A stretch of 64,000 nucleotides of DNA from Verrucomicrobia bacterium SCGC AAA164-E04 (GTDB lineage Bacteria; Verrucomicrobiota; Verrucomicrobiia; Limisphaerales; AAA164-E04): assembly GCA_000383715.1 (NCBI GenBank), contig KB911838.1, positions 255,655 through 319,654 of the forward strand, in the 5' to 3' direction. This document shows positions 56,549-64,000 of this stretch, piece after piece. The notes under the pieces are model-generated. The model had not been told where the DNA came from. It saw nothing but the letters and a program-made list of their open reading frames with translations, and made no database searches. The translations under genes and the position numbers were made by a program. Within the stretch, counting starts at the first letter, position 1, and each line of letters opens with the position of its first letter.

Positions 56549-57138
56549 AATGTCGACTCTTCATTGAATTTTCTCACAAAGTAAGTGTTTTTTCAAATCA
56601 TAATAAATTGAAAACCAAGTCGAGGAATGAGCGTTGACCAATGGGCGTGGGAAAATAGCTGTAGCCCCTTGTTTCGTTGTGCAAGACTCCTTTTGAAAAA
56701 GCGCATGCGCATACGGTTACTGCCTGAATCATTGGATCTGTAAGAGGTCACGTTTATCCTCTGGCATGCTGAATGTGTTTTCGACATCCCGATGGTCAGG
56801 TGGATCTGTGGGAATAAGCGCTCAGTGGGCTGGGATTTGATCTCCTTCAGGTATGGATAGCCAGCCTCGCCAAAGTTGACTCAAAACAACCAGCTTTTTA
56901 ACCAGGGGAGATGCATAAATGGCCTGGGTAGCTTTCTAGGGAAACGATTCATCCAGCAATCTTCCAGATTTTGAATTTACGATTCTACTGATGTGGGTTT
57001 CTCCATACGGTCTAATCCAGACTACTTTTGATTTACAGACAAATATAGAGAGGGTTTGTGAGCGGATTCGTTCTGGACGATGTGCTTGGGGGCTTTTAGT
57101 TTGAATGTGCGCTGTAAAAGACGATGCGTCGTAGAATC

Positions 57139-57465
57139 ATGAAATGCCCCAAATGCAAGCAGATCGAATTGAAGTCATACGTCATCAACGAAATCGAAGT
57201 GGACCAGTGTCCAACCTGCCGAGGTATCTGGTTCGATGAACAGGAATTGCCGGCCTTGCTGACTCATTCATCTAAAGATTTCAAGTCTCTTGCCCAAGGA
57301 AAGGAACGCTCGGACCTGGATAAAATATCGGGGCAATGCCCGGTGGATGATTCCGACCTGATGCGTGTATTCAGTCAACCGGATCGAAACGTTGTGATTG
57401 ATCGCTGTCCCAAATGTCTGGGGGTCTGGCTTGATGGTGGAGAGCTTAAACGATTAGCAAAGTAA
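57139..57465 (+). CDS. TFIIB-type zinc-ribbon protein with two zf domains
   Basis: From the ATG at 57139 (57124 is an upstream alternative) the product has two zinc ribbons. The first is CPKC ... CPTCRGIWFDEQEL and the second CPVDDSDLMR ... CPKCLGVWLDGGEL. In the second, the first cysteine pair is reduced to a single C, so its zinc site is incomplete by pattern. The WFDxxEL/WLDxGEL segments are family marks. Function is unknown; such proteins may act in transcription or protein quality. Confidence 0.8.
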   Translation: MKCPKCKQIELKSYVINEIEVDQCPTCRGIWFDEQELPALLTHSSKDFKSLAQGKERSDLDKISGQCPVDDSDLMRVFSQPDRNVVIDRCPKCLGVWLDGGELKRLAK

Positions 57466-57555
57466 TTTTGGCCTTTTTGTAAATTTTCCCTGAGTTATTT
57501 TCTCGTCGGGAATACATCTGAAAACATATCTTATCAATTTGTTGAATCTTTCGTT

Positions 57556-58911
57556 GTGAATATTATCATCATTGGCGCTGGCGAAGTAGGGAGGCACCTG
57601 GCAGAGAGTCTCTCGACTCAACTCCACAATATCACCCTTATTGAAGCATCCCAAGGCAGATCAGATGCTATTAATGAGAGTCTTGATGCCAGTGTTTTAT
57701 GTGGAAACGGTGCAGCGGCAACCACCTTGGCGGAGGCGAATGTTGGTGAGTGTGATTTGTTCCTTGCTTTGACGAGTTTGGACAACACCAACCTCGTTTC
57801 TGCATCTATCGCAAAATCACTGGGAGCCAAAAAAACTGTTGCTCGCGTGCATGCCAGCGTAGAGCGTGAAGAATGGCTTTTCGACTACCGCAATCATTTC
57901 GGGATTGATTACTTATTCAGTACCGAGCGTTTGGCCGCAGTGGAACTGGTCAAATTTGTGCGCAACCCGGAAGGTTTGGTCGTGGAAGATATTGCCCGAG
58001 GACGCATTGAACTCCATCAATACAAAGTGTCCGCAGACAGTTTGGCTGTTGGTGTTCCCATTGCTGAGCTCAGAATGCCTGAACGCGTGCGTATCGCCTG
58101 TATCATGCGAGACGGTGTGAATACCATCCCGGGAGGCAAAGATCAGCTGTTGCCAGGGGATCTGGTGACCCTCTTTGGCGAGCCCTCTCAATTGGATCCG
58201 GTGATTTCGTTGCTGGATGCGCGTGCTCAGCGAAAAAAAGACCTCAAGGTCGTTATTTTCGGCGGTGGAGAATACGCATTTGCACTGGCCCAGATGCTGG
58301 AAGGAGCTTCCATTCATGTTCGCATCATGGAAAAAAGTGAATCGGAATGCCGGCACCTTTCTTCTCTCCTGCAGGATACCCTGATTATCAATGGAGATCC
58401 CACCTCGCTTCAACAACTGCGCGAAGAGCAGGTGGATCAGGCTGATTTCTTCATCGCTGTCAGTCCGGATGATGAAGACAACGTCATGGCCTGTCTTCAG
58501 GCAAAAAGCCTGGGTACCGAATACTGTCTCACGCTCATTCATCGTGCTGATTACGCTGACGCCATCTACCGAAATCGGCAAAGACTCGGAATCCTTGCTG
58601 CCGTGAGTCCACGTCTGGCCACCAATCGAGATCTGCTGCGTTTCATGGAAACGGGCAAATACAACAAAGTTTCGGAATTGCAAGGTGGGGTTGAAGTCAT
58701 TCAACTTAGCATTAAGGAAGCAGCCAAAGTCATCGGGCAAAAAGTTGCCGAAATTAAATGGCCGCGAGGTGCCGCCCTGGTTGGTTTGCTCCGTGAGCAC
58801 ATGGCCATCGTCCCAACAGGTGAGGATACTCTTAATGCGGAAGACACTGTGTATGCCATCGTCACTTCCGAAGGACGCAAGCCCCTCGTTAATTTATTGA
58901 CGAAATCATAA
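57556..58911 (+). CDS. trkA: Trk system potassium uptake protein TrkA
   Basis: The 451-residue peripheral protein has the duplicated RCK layout. An NAD-binding N-domain (MNIIIIGAGEVGRHLAE, GNGAAATTLAEANVGECDLF) with a TrkA-C domain (about 135-215) is followed by a second pair (LKVVIFGGGEYAFALAQML, NGDPTSLQQLREEQVDQADFF). It gates the TrkH channel with NAD/ATP. The start is GTG. No trkH gene is adjacent. A damaged membrane-protein gene lies downstream but does not look like TrkH. Confidence 0.93.
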   Translation: MNIIIIGAGEVGRHLAESLSTQLHNITLIEASQGRSDAINESLDASVLCGNGAAATTLAEANVGECDLFLALTSLDNTNLVSASIAKSLGAKKTVARVHASVEREEWLFDYRNHFGIDYLFSTERLAAVELVKFVRNPEGLVVEDIARGRIELHQYKVSADSLAVGVPIAELRMPERVRIACIMRDGVNTIPGGKDQLLPGDLVTLFGEPSQLDPVISLLDARAQRKKDLKVVIFGGGEYAFALAQMLEGASIHVRIMEKSESECRHLSSLLQDTLIINGDPTSLQQLREEQVDQADFFIAVSPDDEDNVMACLQAKSLGTEYCLTLIHRADYADAIYRNRQRLGILAAVSPRLATNRDLLRFMETGKYNKVSELQGGVEVIQLSIKEAAKVIGQKVAEIKWPRGAALVGLLREHMAIVPTGEDTLNAEDTVYAIVTSEGRKPLVNLLTKS

Positions 58912-59115
58912 GTTTAACTCCACCCACCATGGAGGACTCCATTCCACCGAAGGGCAATCCTTTGGGAGGTGCGCCACCCATCAAAGAGACTTGAAAAATT
59001 GCCCGGCAAAAGAGAGGTTTTCAAGTGTCATCGAAGTGAGGAACAATGATCATTGAACACAGTTCCTGAAAAAAAAACATAGTGTTGATGAGAGGATCTT
59101 TTTAAAAGCAATTTG

Positions 59116-59412
59116 ATGAGCGATTCAATCATCAAGGGGTTTGCTCGGTTCACTGGAACCTTGGTGGCACTTTTCGGCGTCATACTTTTCTATTGGGGCT
59201 TCTCATGGTGTTCGATGCTCGCAAATCGCTTTTGGAATCCTATTTGGGCTATGTCTCGAGTGCGCTGAGTAGACTCGTTGGCATTCTTTCTTCTTTTTCG
59301 CTCATTACCAGAGCAACCAGAATCGGCGGCTGATATGGATTACCACCCTTGTTTGTATTCTTTCAGTTTTCGTCGCGCATTCAACCGACAGTTACTGGCT
59401 GACTCAATGTTA
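59116..59412 (+). pseudogene. Broken small membrane-protein gene with two apparent single-base losses
   Basis: An ATG at 59116 opens a frame reading MSDSIIKGFARFTG and a membrane helix (TLVALFGVILFYWG). At the G run near 59195-59198 coding moves to the next frame (LLMVFDARKSLLESYLGYVSSALS). At the T-rich stretch near 59288-59298 it moves again (FFAHYQSNQNRRL, then a second helix VCILSVFVAHS, ending WLTQC). Both shifts fit loss of one base in a homopolymer-rich run. A protein of about 98 residues would result if both were repaired. No family is recognised; it could be decay or assembly error. Otherwise 58912-59620 holds nothing supported. Confidence 0.4.
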
Positions 59413-59620
59413 AGCATTTGAAGAATCGAATGTGCAATGAGTGGCACGATATTCAGTCATTCGCTTGCTTTCCATCCAATGGGCTGATGTCGAACCTTTC
59501 TGCTCATTTGATTCAGCCGCTGATCTCCATTGGTAAATGTAATCAAAATCAGTACAAAATATCAAAACCATAAACAAATCATACTTAAATGAAAAAAATT
59601 ATAGACAAAAAGTAAACTAA

Positions 59621-60961
59621 ATGTATTTTGTCTACATGTCGGTTACGTTACGTATTTATTTTTGGTTACTGTGGACTATTTCTGGAAGCCTCGCAGTCGT
59701 TCTTGGTGGTGAGTTCAATGAAAGTTGGCACCAATGGCGGGGACCAGCACGGGATGGGCACTACCAAGGAGGGCAATGGCCCGCCAACCTGCAGCCGGAT
59801 CAGCTCAAGCTGTCCTGGTCCGAAAATCTGGAAGCGAGTTACAGTTCTCCTGTGGTTGACTTGACCCAACTTTACACTTCCGAATCCAAAAAAAGTGATG
59901 TCGAACAGGTCAACGCTTACGACCGTGCCACAGGTGATCTTCTCTGGTCCGCAACGTGGAATGGAGGCATGAAAGTGCCCTTTTTCGCTCGCTCCAATGG
60001 AAGTTGGATCCGATCCACTCCCATCATCAGCAACGGTCATCTTTACATCATGGGTATGCAGGAGCGTCTTGTGTGCATCAATACATCCGACGGCCAAATC
60101 TCTTGGGAATTGGACATTCCTTCCAAACTCGACACCCCCGAGCCTTCCTTCGGCGGGGTATCATCCCCCATGATTCATAACGGCAGCCTGTATGTGCAAG
60201 CTGGAGGAGGAACCATCAAAGTAGACCCAACGGACGGTCGAATGCTCTGGTCATCGGCGCTTTCCAGGGATTCCATGAATTCCAGTCCATTTGCTTCTCC
60301 TCGCGTCCACACGTTCGGCGACTCTGAACAGCTCGTTTCCTTGGGAAGGACTTCTTTGACCGGTATCAGCCTTACCGACGGCAAAACATTGTGGGAAAAG
60401 AACGTACCTGCATTCAGAGGCATGAATATCCTGACACCCACCTTTGTTGGCAGCGGTATCCTCACAGCCACTTACGGAGGCAAAGCACATTTCTTCGAGC
60501 CCACACTGAGTGGTGATAAAAACTGGCAGGTTGAAGAAAAATGGAACCAGAAGTTTCAAGGTTACATGAGTAGTCCTGTTGTGGTAGGGCAGCATGCTTT
60601 TCTCCACGGCCGATCCGGTCGCATGGTATGCTTGGAAATGCAATCAGGTGAAATCAAGTGGACTTCTACTGAGAGTCTCGGAAAATACTGTTCGATGGTG
60701 ACCAACGGCGACAAAATTCTGGCCCTTTCCGCCAACGGCAAGTTACGACTGATGACCGCCAACCCTGACAAGTATGAAGTCATTGATACTGTGGAGATTT
60801 CTGATGAAGAAACCTGGGCACACATTGGATTGGCCGACAATCAGATCTTCGTCCGAGCGCTCAACAGCTTGAGCGTCTATCAATGGGGTGATCGCGCGTC
60901 GAATGATCAAGCATCGGCTCAGGACGAATCACGCAGTAACAAGTTGCTAACTCAATTTTGA
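59621..60961 (+). CDS. PQQ-type beta-propeller secreted protein
   Basis: The 446-residue protein has a signal-like N-terminus (LRIYFWLLWTISGSLAVVLGGE). Tryptophan-docking repeats of a PQQ-like (BamB-type) propeller follow: WHQWRGPARDGHYQGG, NAYDRATGDLLWSATW, CINTSDGQISWELDI, VDPTDGRMLWSSAL and CLEMQSGEIKWTS. Members may bind PQQ or act as scaffolds. Its stop overlaps the TTG start of the next gene (TTGA), which suggests coupling. Confidence 0.88.
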   Translation: MYFVYMSVTLRIYFWLLWTISGSLAVVLGGEFNESWHQWRGPARDGHYQGGQWPANLQPDQLKLSWSENLEASYSSPVVDLTQLYTSESKKSDVEQVNAYDRATGDLLWSATWNGGMKVPFFARSNGSWIRSTPIISNGHLYIMGMQERLVCINTSDGQISWELDIPSKLDTPEPSFGGVSSPMIHNGSLYVQAGGGTIKVDPTDGRMLWSSALSRDSMNSSPFASPRVHTFGDSEQLVSLGRTSLTGISLTDGKTLWEKNVPAFRGMNILTPTFVGSGILTATYGGKAHFFEPTLSGDKNWQVEEKWNQKFQGYMSSPVVVGQHAFLHGRSGRMVCLEMQSGEIKWTSTESLGKYCSMVTNGDKILALSANGKLRLMTANPDKYEVIDTVEISDEETWAHIGLADNQIFVRALNSLSVYQWGDRASNDQASAQDESRSNKLLTQF

Positions 60962-62197
60962 AATCATTCGACACGGAGACCCTCATCATTGGCGGCGGCA
61001 TCACAGGGTTGATGTGCGCCGTCTTTTTGCAGTCGAAAGGCAGGGAGTGTTTCCTGCTGGAATCCAGTAACCGACTTGGTGGAAGAATACGTACCGAGAC
61101 ATATCGCCAATTTCTGCTTGATCGTGGTTTTCAGGTTTTTCTTACAAGCTACGATCAAGGGGGGGGCGTTTCTTGATCGATCAAAACTACAATTAGGGAG
61201 TTTTTCTCCAGGCGCTTACATTTCAGACGGAAAATCGATCCAACTCATGGGAGATCCACTCAGAGATTTCTCCAGTTTACTGCCCACACTTGGGTGTCGC
61301 ACAGCATCCTTGAGTGACAAGTGGAAGGTTTGGAAACTTTCCATGCGCCTGAAGCAAGCATCAGATGACGAGATTTGGAATGCCACGGAATCTACTTCGA
61401 TTGAGTATTTGAAAAACCAGGGATTCAGTGAATCCATGATCGAACGATTCTTCCGCCCCTTTTTTGGAGGCGTTTTTCTTGATGATCAGCTTTCTGTTTC
61501 AAGTCGATTGTTTGAATATCTGTTCAAGCGCTTCGCTACAGGGCTGGCCGCGTTACCGGCCAAGGGGATGGAAGCTATTCCGAAATCAATGAGTCAGCAC
61601 TTGTGCCGTGATTCCATTTTATTGAACACAAGAGTAGCGTCTCTGGATGGTGATCAAGTTGTCCTAGAGACAGGTGAACGACTACGTGCAAAACAAACGG
61701 TCATCGCCCTGGATCAACACGCTGCGTGTGATCTCATGCAAGATCCGCAGAAACCCGCCTTCCGCTCAACCAAGGTCTATTATTACTCCACTCTTCAGTG
61801 TGCATTGAAACACCCGGCCATCATGTTGAACAGCACAGGCCATGGTCGCATTCAGCACCTTTGCTTTCCAAGCCAGGCTCAGCCAGCGTATGCGCCTGCA
61901 GGTCACCATTTAGTGTCGGTGACATTGTCTCCAATGGAAGATGGAAGCTTTGGTGATCTGGATGCAGATTCAGTGAGAAAAGAGGCGAGAGACTTGCTGC
62001 AACTAGGGACCTGCGACTGGGAATTTTTGAAATCTTATCAAGTGCCGCGTGCACTTCCCCAGATGCAATCCATCCCGGGGCCAGGCTTTCTTCAATTGAA
62101 AGAGAATCTGTGGCAGGCAGGCGATCACCTTTCGTATCCTTCCATCAATGGGGCCTTGTACAGCGGACAATTGGTGGCGGAAAATTTGATTGATTGA
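60958..62197 (+). pseudogene. FAD-dependent amine oxidase / phytoene-desaturase-like gene broken at a G8 run
   Basis: The first frame (from TTG 60958) has the FAD site TLIIGGGITGLMCAVFLQSKGRE and SSNRLGGRIRTE, then DRGFQVFLTSYDQG and an early stop. The second frame takes over at 61159-61166, a run of eight G. With one G removed, the reading continues as GGAFLDRSKLQLGSFSPGAYI. It then reads through RFFRPFFGGVFLDDQLSVSS and the C-terminal FAD motif (WQAGDHLSYPSINGALYSGQLVAENL). The repaired protein is about 412 residues, a normal family length. Everything except one base is intact, so it is a recent mutation, a phase-variable tract or an assembly error. Confidence 0.8.
61159..61166. repeat. G8 homopolymer causing the frameshift
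   Basis: Eight G in a row interrupt the amine-oxidase gene. Seven would restore the reading frame. Poly-G runs of this length are classic slippage sites. Confidence 0.85.
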
Positions 62198-62251
62198 AGG
62201 CGCTTTTCAAGCAGAAGGCTCGGAAACAGGTTGTTCAGGCTCAGTGCAGCG

Positions 62252-63628
62252 TCATGACTGCACGAATTTTCCGGGATTCAGGATGTTCTTGGGGTCCAAA
62301 GCCGATTTCAATGTCTGATGTAATGCAAGGCTTTCAGCCGAGAGGGCTTGTTTGATCCAAGGCATTTTAGCAAGGCCAACCCCGTGTTCCCCTGTGATCG
62401 CACCATTCCATTTCAAGACCTGTTTAAAAAGAGCGTCCAACACCTTTTCGCCCATAACTTCCTGCTCGGGATCCGATTTATCAATCATCACGTTGACGTG
62501 TATGTTACCATCGCCTGCATGGCCAAAGCAGGCAACGGGGATTCCGGATTTCTTTTGCAGACGCTCGGCAAATTTAAAAAGAGCCGCCAGGCGACTCCGC
62601 GGAACCACTATGTCTTCATTCAGTTTAGTGAGTCCGGTATCCCGCAGTGCATAGGAAAATTCACGACGGATCTGCCAGATTTTCTCGCATCCTTCATTCC
62701 CCATTCCTTCGTTGATGAAAGAGGGGGATTCTTCGCGAATGAGTGCGTTCAATGATTTAAGTTCAGATTTCACCGACGCTTCTTGTCCGTCGAGTTCAAT
62801 AATGATGTGTGCCTTGCAGCTTTTGAACATATCGCTTCCGGTGCGCTTCATGGCTGCTTGTAAGGTAAAATGATCTGCTATTTCCAATGCGCTTGGAAGA
62901 AATCCAGCTTGGAAAACACGGCCTAGAATGAGGGTAGCTTTGGCAGCGCTTTCTACGCCAATGGAGAGAGCTGCGCGGAAAGGTGGCAGTGGCAATAGCT
63001 TTAAAGTAGCCTCTGTCACAATGCCCAGTAATCCTTCCGACCCCACAAAGATCCTGTGCAGATCAAAGCCAGTTTTATTTTTGTGTGTGCGACCTCCTGT
63101 CTGGACGACGGTGCCGTCAGCCAGAACTACCTCGGCTCCCAGAAGGTAATCACGCGTTACTCCATATTTCAAACATCTGGGGCCTCCGGCATTGGTGGCG
63201 ATATTCCCACCGATGCTGCAATGGGCCCTGCTGGCGGGATCCGGCGGATAGAACATTCCTTTTGATTCCGTTGCTTGTTGAAGCTCCGCGGTAATGACTC
63301 CTGCCTGCACCACGGCAACAAAATCCTGAGCATGTATTTCACGGATCCTTTTCATTCGCTCCAATGAAAGGACAATTCCGTTTCGGACAGGGACACAGCC
63401 TCCTACATAGCCGTGACCTGCACCTCGTGCAGTCACTGGGATGGAATGTTGGTTTGCCCAGGTGAGGACTTTGGAAACCGATGCTGTTGTTCGAGGCAAG
63501 GCAACTGCTTCAGGTGCGGCAACAGCAAACCATTTATCACCCGAATAAGCTTCTAGCGATTTTTCGTCTGTCCTGAGTTCCCCTTGTTTTAGAAGTGAAG
63601 CGAGTTGATTCCAGTCTTTCTTTTTCAT
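62252..63628 (-). CDS. glcD: FAD-linked oxidase, GlcD-like
   Basis: This 458-residue FAD-binding oxidase resembles glycolate oxidase subunit D and D-lactate dehydrogenases. The PCMH-type FAD domain is seen as VTARGAGHGYVGGCVP, YPPDPASRAHCSIGGNIATNAGG and GVTRDYLLGAEVVLADGTVV. The C-domain shows ACFGHAGDGNIHVNVM and ITGEHGVGLAKMPW. It oxidises a 2-hydroxy acid; glycolate or D-lactate is likely but cannot be decided. No glcE or glcF gene is adjacent. It overlaps the DUF2007 gene by 4 bases. Confidence 0.88.
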   Translation of the reverse strand: MKKKDWNQLASLLKQGELRTDEKSLEAYSGDKWFAVAAPEAVALPRTTASVSKVLTWANQHSIPVTARGAGHGYVGGCVPVRNGIVLSLERMKRIREIHAQDFVAVVQAGVITAELQQATESKGMFYPPDPASRAHCSIGGNIATNAGGPRCLKYGVTRDYLLGAEVVLADGTVVQTGGRTHKNKTGFDLHRIFVGSEGLLGIVTEATLKLLPLPPFRAALSIGVESAAKATLILGRVFQAGFLPSALEIADHFTLQAAMKRTGSDMFKSCKAHIIIELDGQEASVKSELKSLNALIREESPSFINEGMGNEGCEKIWQIRREFSYALRDTGLTKLNEDIVVPRSRLAALFKFAERLQKKSGIPVACFGHAGDGNIHVNVMIDKSDPEQEVMGEKVLDALFKQVLKWNGAITGEHGVGLAKMPWIKQALSAESLALHQTLKSALDPKNILNPGKFVQS

Positions 63629-63876
63629 TCCTCTATGGAAGGAGCATCTTCAGGAGTGGCTTCCTTGAGCAAGTTTTCTACCAATTCCCTTGCCAGCTTG
63701 AATTCCTCCTCTGGAACCTTGACACGAATGCCACCTGTTGACATGGAGTATCCCTCCATGCTCATCGAAGCAATCTCATCGGTGACAAATGAGTTGAAGC
63801 CCGCCGTTTCAAGGCGCGATTTTATCATTTGAGCCTCTGCAGCACTGAAACTTTTAAAAACGATTTTGTGATTCAT
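63625..63876 (-). CDS. DUF2007-type small protein
   Basis: The 83-residue protein starts MNHKIVFKSFSAAEAQMIKSRLETAGFNSFVTDE and contains IRVKVPEEEFKLARELVENL, the DUF2007 'putative signal transducing' pattern. It is small, acidic at the C-terminus, and coupled to the glcD-like gene by a 4-base overlap. Function unknown. Confidence 0.82.
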   Translation of the reverse strand: MNHKIVFKSFSAAEAQMIKSRLETAGFNSFVTDEIASMSMEGYSMSTGGIRVKVPEEEFKLARELVENLLKEATPEDAPSIEE

Positions 63877-63926
63877 AGATTACATAATGCCATTTGCATT
63901 GGCACTCTTTGCAAATGAATAGGTGA

Positions 63927-64000
63927 TCACATACGGAATCCTGAGCCAAGTCGCCCGGCCATCTTGCCAGCCATCTTTCCTCCCATCTTGCCCATCATTT
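63927..64000 (-). CDS. C-terminal tail of a gene cut by the right edge
   Basis: The minus strand reads a Met/Gly/Lys-repeat tail (MMGKMGGKMAGKMAG) then RLGSGFRM and a TGA at 63927. Such tails occur at the end of the signal recognition particle protein Ffh, and this could be ffh, but only 24 residues are visible and the match is by style only. Confidence 0.5.
   Translation of the reverse strand, partial: MMGKMGGKMAGKMAGRLGSGFRM

Noticed and set aside
56593..56787. Minus-strand frame in the 575-base gap after the DUF1080 gene
   Set aside because: It lacks a ribosome binding site and protein-like pattern, and the codon use is unlike neighbouring genes.
57913..58800. 295-codon minus-strand frame
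   Set aside because: Antisense to trkA, which has both NAD-binding motifs.

Overview
The window looks like Gram-negative PVC-type DNA, most likely Verrucomicrobiota. That placement is inferred from gene content, not from a marker gene. Supporting features are an S1 sulfatase, a GH97 glycosidase, a DUF1080 protein, FG-GAP and PQQ-type beta-propellers, large secreted c-type cytochromes, a DUF1559-like prepilin protein, a type II secretion cluster whose secretin is divided between two genes, and KdsD, which implies Kdo-containing LPS. No rRNA, tRNA, CRISPR array, transposase or phage gene was recognised.

Positions 1-10500 are a carbohydrate and secreted-protein region. It holds a beta-propeller/cytochrome c gene cut by the left edge, two small ORFs with strong ribosome binding sites, an FG-GAP protein and a ManD/RspA-like enolase-superfamily enzyme. 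A stand-alone N-terminal half of CarB with its own terminator follows, then a C-terminal remnant of a GH32 fructosidase, a sulfatase and a GH97 glycosidase. Positions 10500-20700 carry selB-selA (selenocysteine insertion), a rhomboid protease, an ABC-2 permease followed by a decayed stretch, a ClpP-like protease, an FMN-binding glutamate-synthase-like protein and kdsD.

Positions 21000-34150 are a nearly complete type II secretion cluster in one direction: a GRG-rich secreted protein, gspE, F, G, H, I, J, a zinc-ribbon/coiled-coil gene, gspK, L, M, a gspC-like gene, and two genes that together make the secretin. No prepilin peptidase (GspO) is seen. This machine probably exports the kind of secreted hydrolases found on both sides of it.

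Positions 34200-47400 are mostly on the minus strand: a class-C beta-lactamase-like protein with a Ca/Na antiporter, a quinone oxidoreductase, a DUF1559-like pilin, and a tight set of SET-domain protein, rdgB and a 908-residue cytochrome c protein. A SMP-30 family protein, a DUF6174 protein and a glycosyltransferase follow. Positions 47400-64000 hold a lipoprotein, a transketolase, a glucose/sorbosone-dehydrogenase-type protein, a family 4 uracil-DNA glycosylase, a Lon-like protease coupled to a universal stress protein, a DUF1080 protein, a TFIIB-type zinc-ribbon protein and trkA. After these come a PQQ beta-propeller protein, a FAD amine-oxidase-type gene broken at a G8 run, a glcD-like oxidase, a DUF2007 protein, and the tail of a gene cut by the right edge.

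Three loci (about 16811-17271, 59116-59412 and 60958-62197) read as genes interrupted by single-base shifts. They may be decaying genes, a phase-variable tract in the third case, or assembly indels. Nothing here is clearly a wholly new system. The best leads are the split secretin with its extra membrane protein, the stand-alone CarB half, the SET-domain gene in the rdgB operon, and the small gene downstream of a long hairpin near 2.1 kb.
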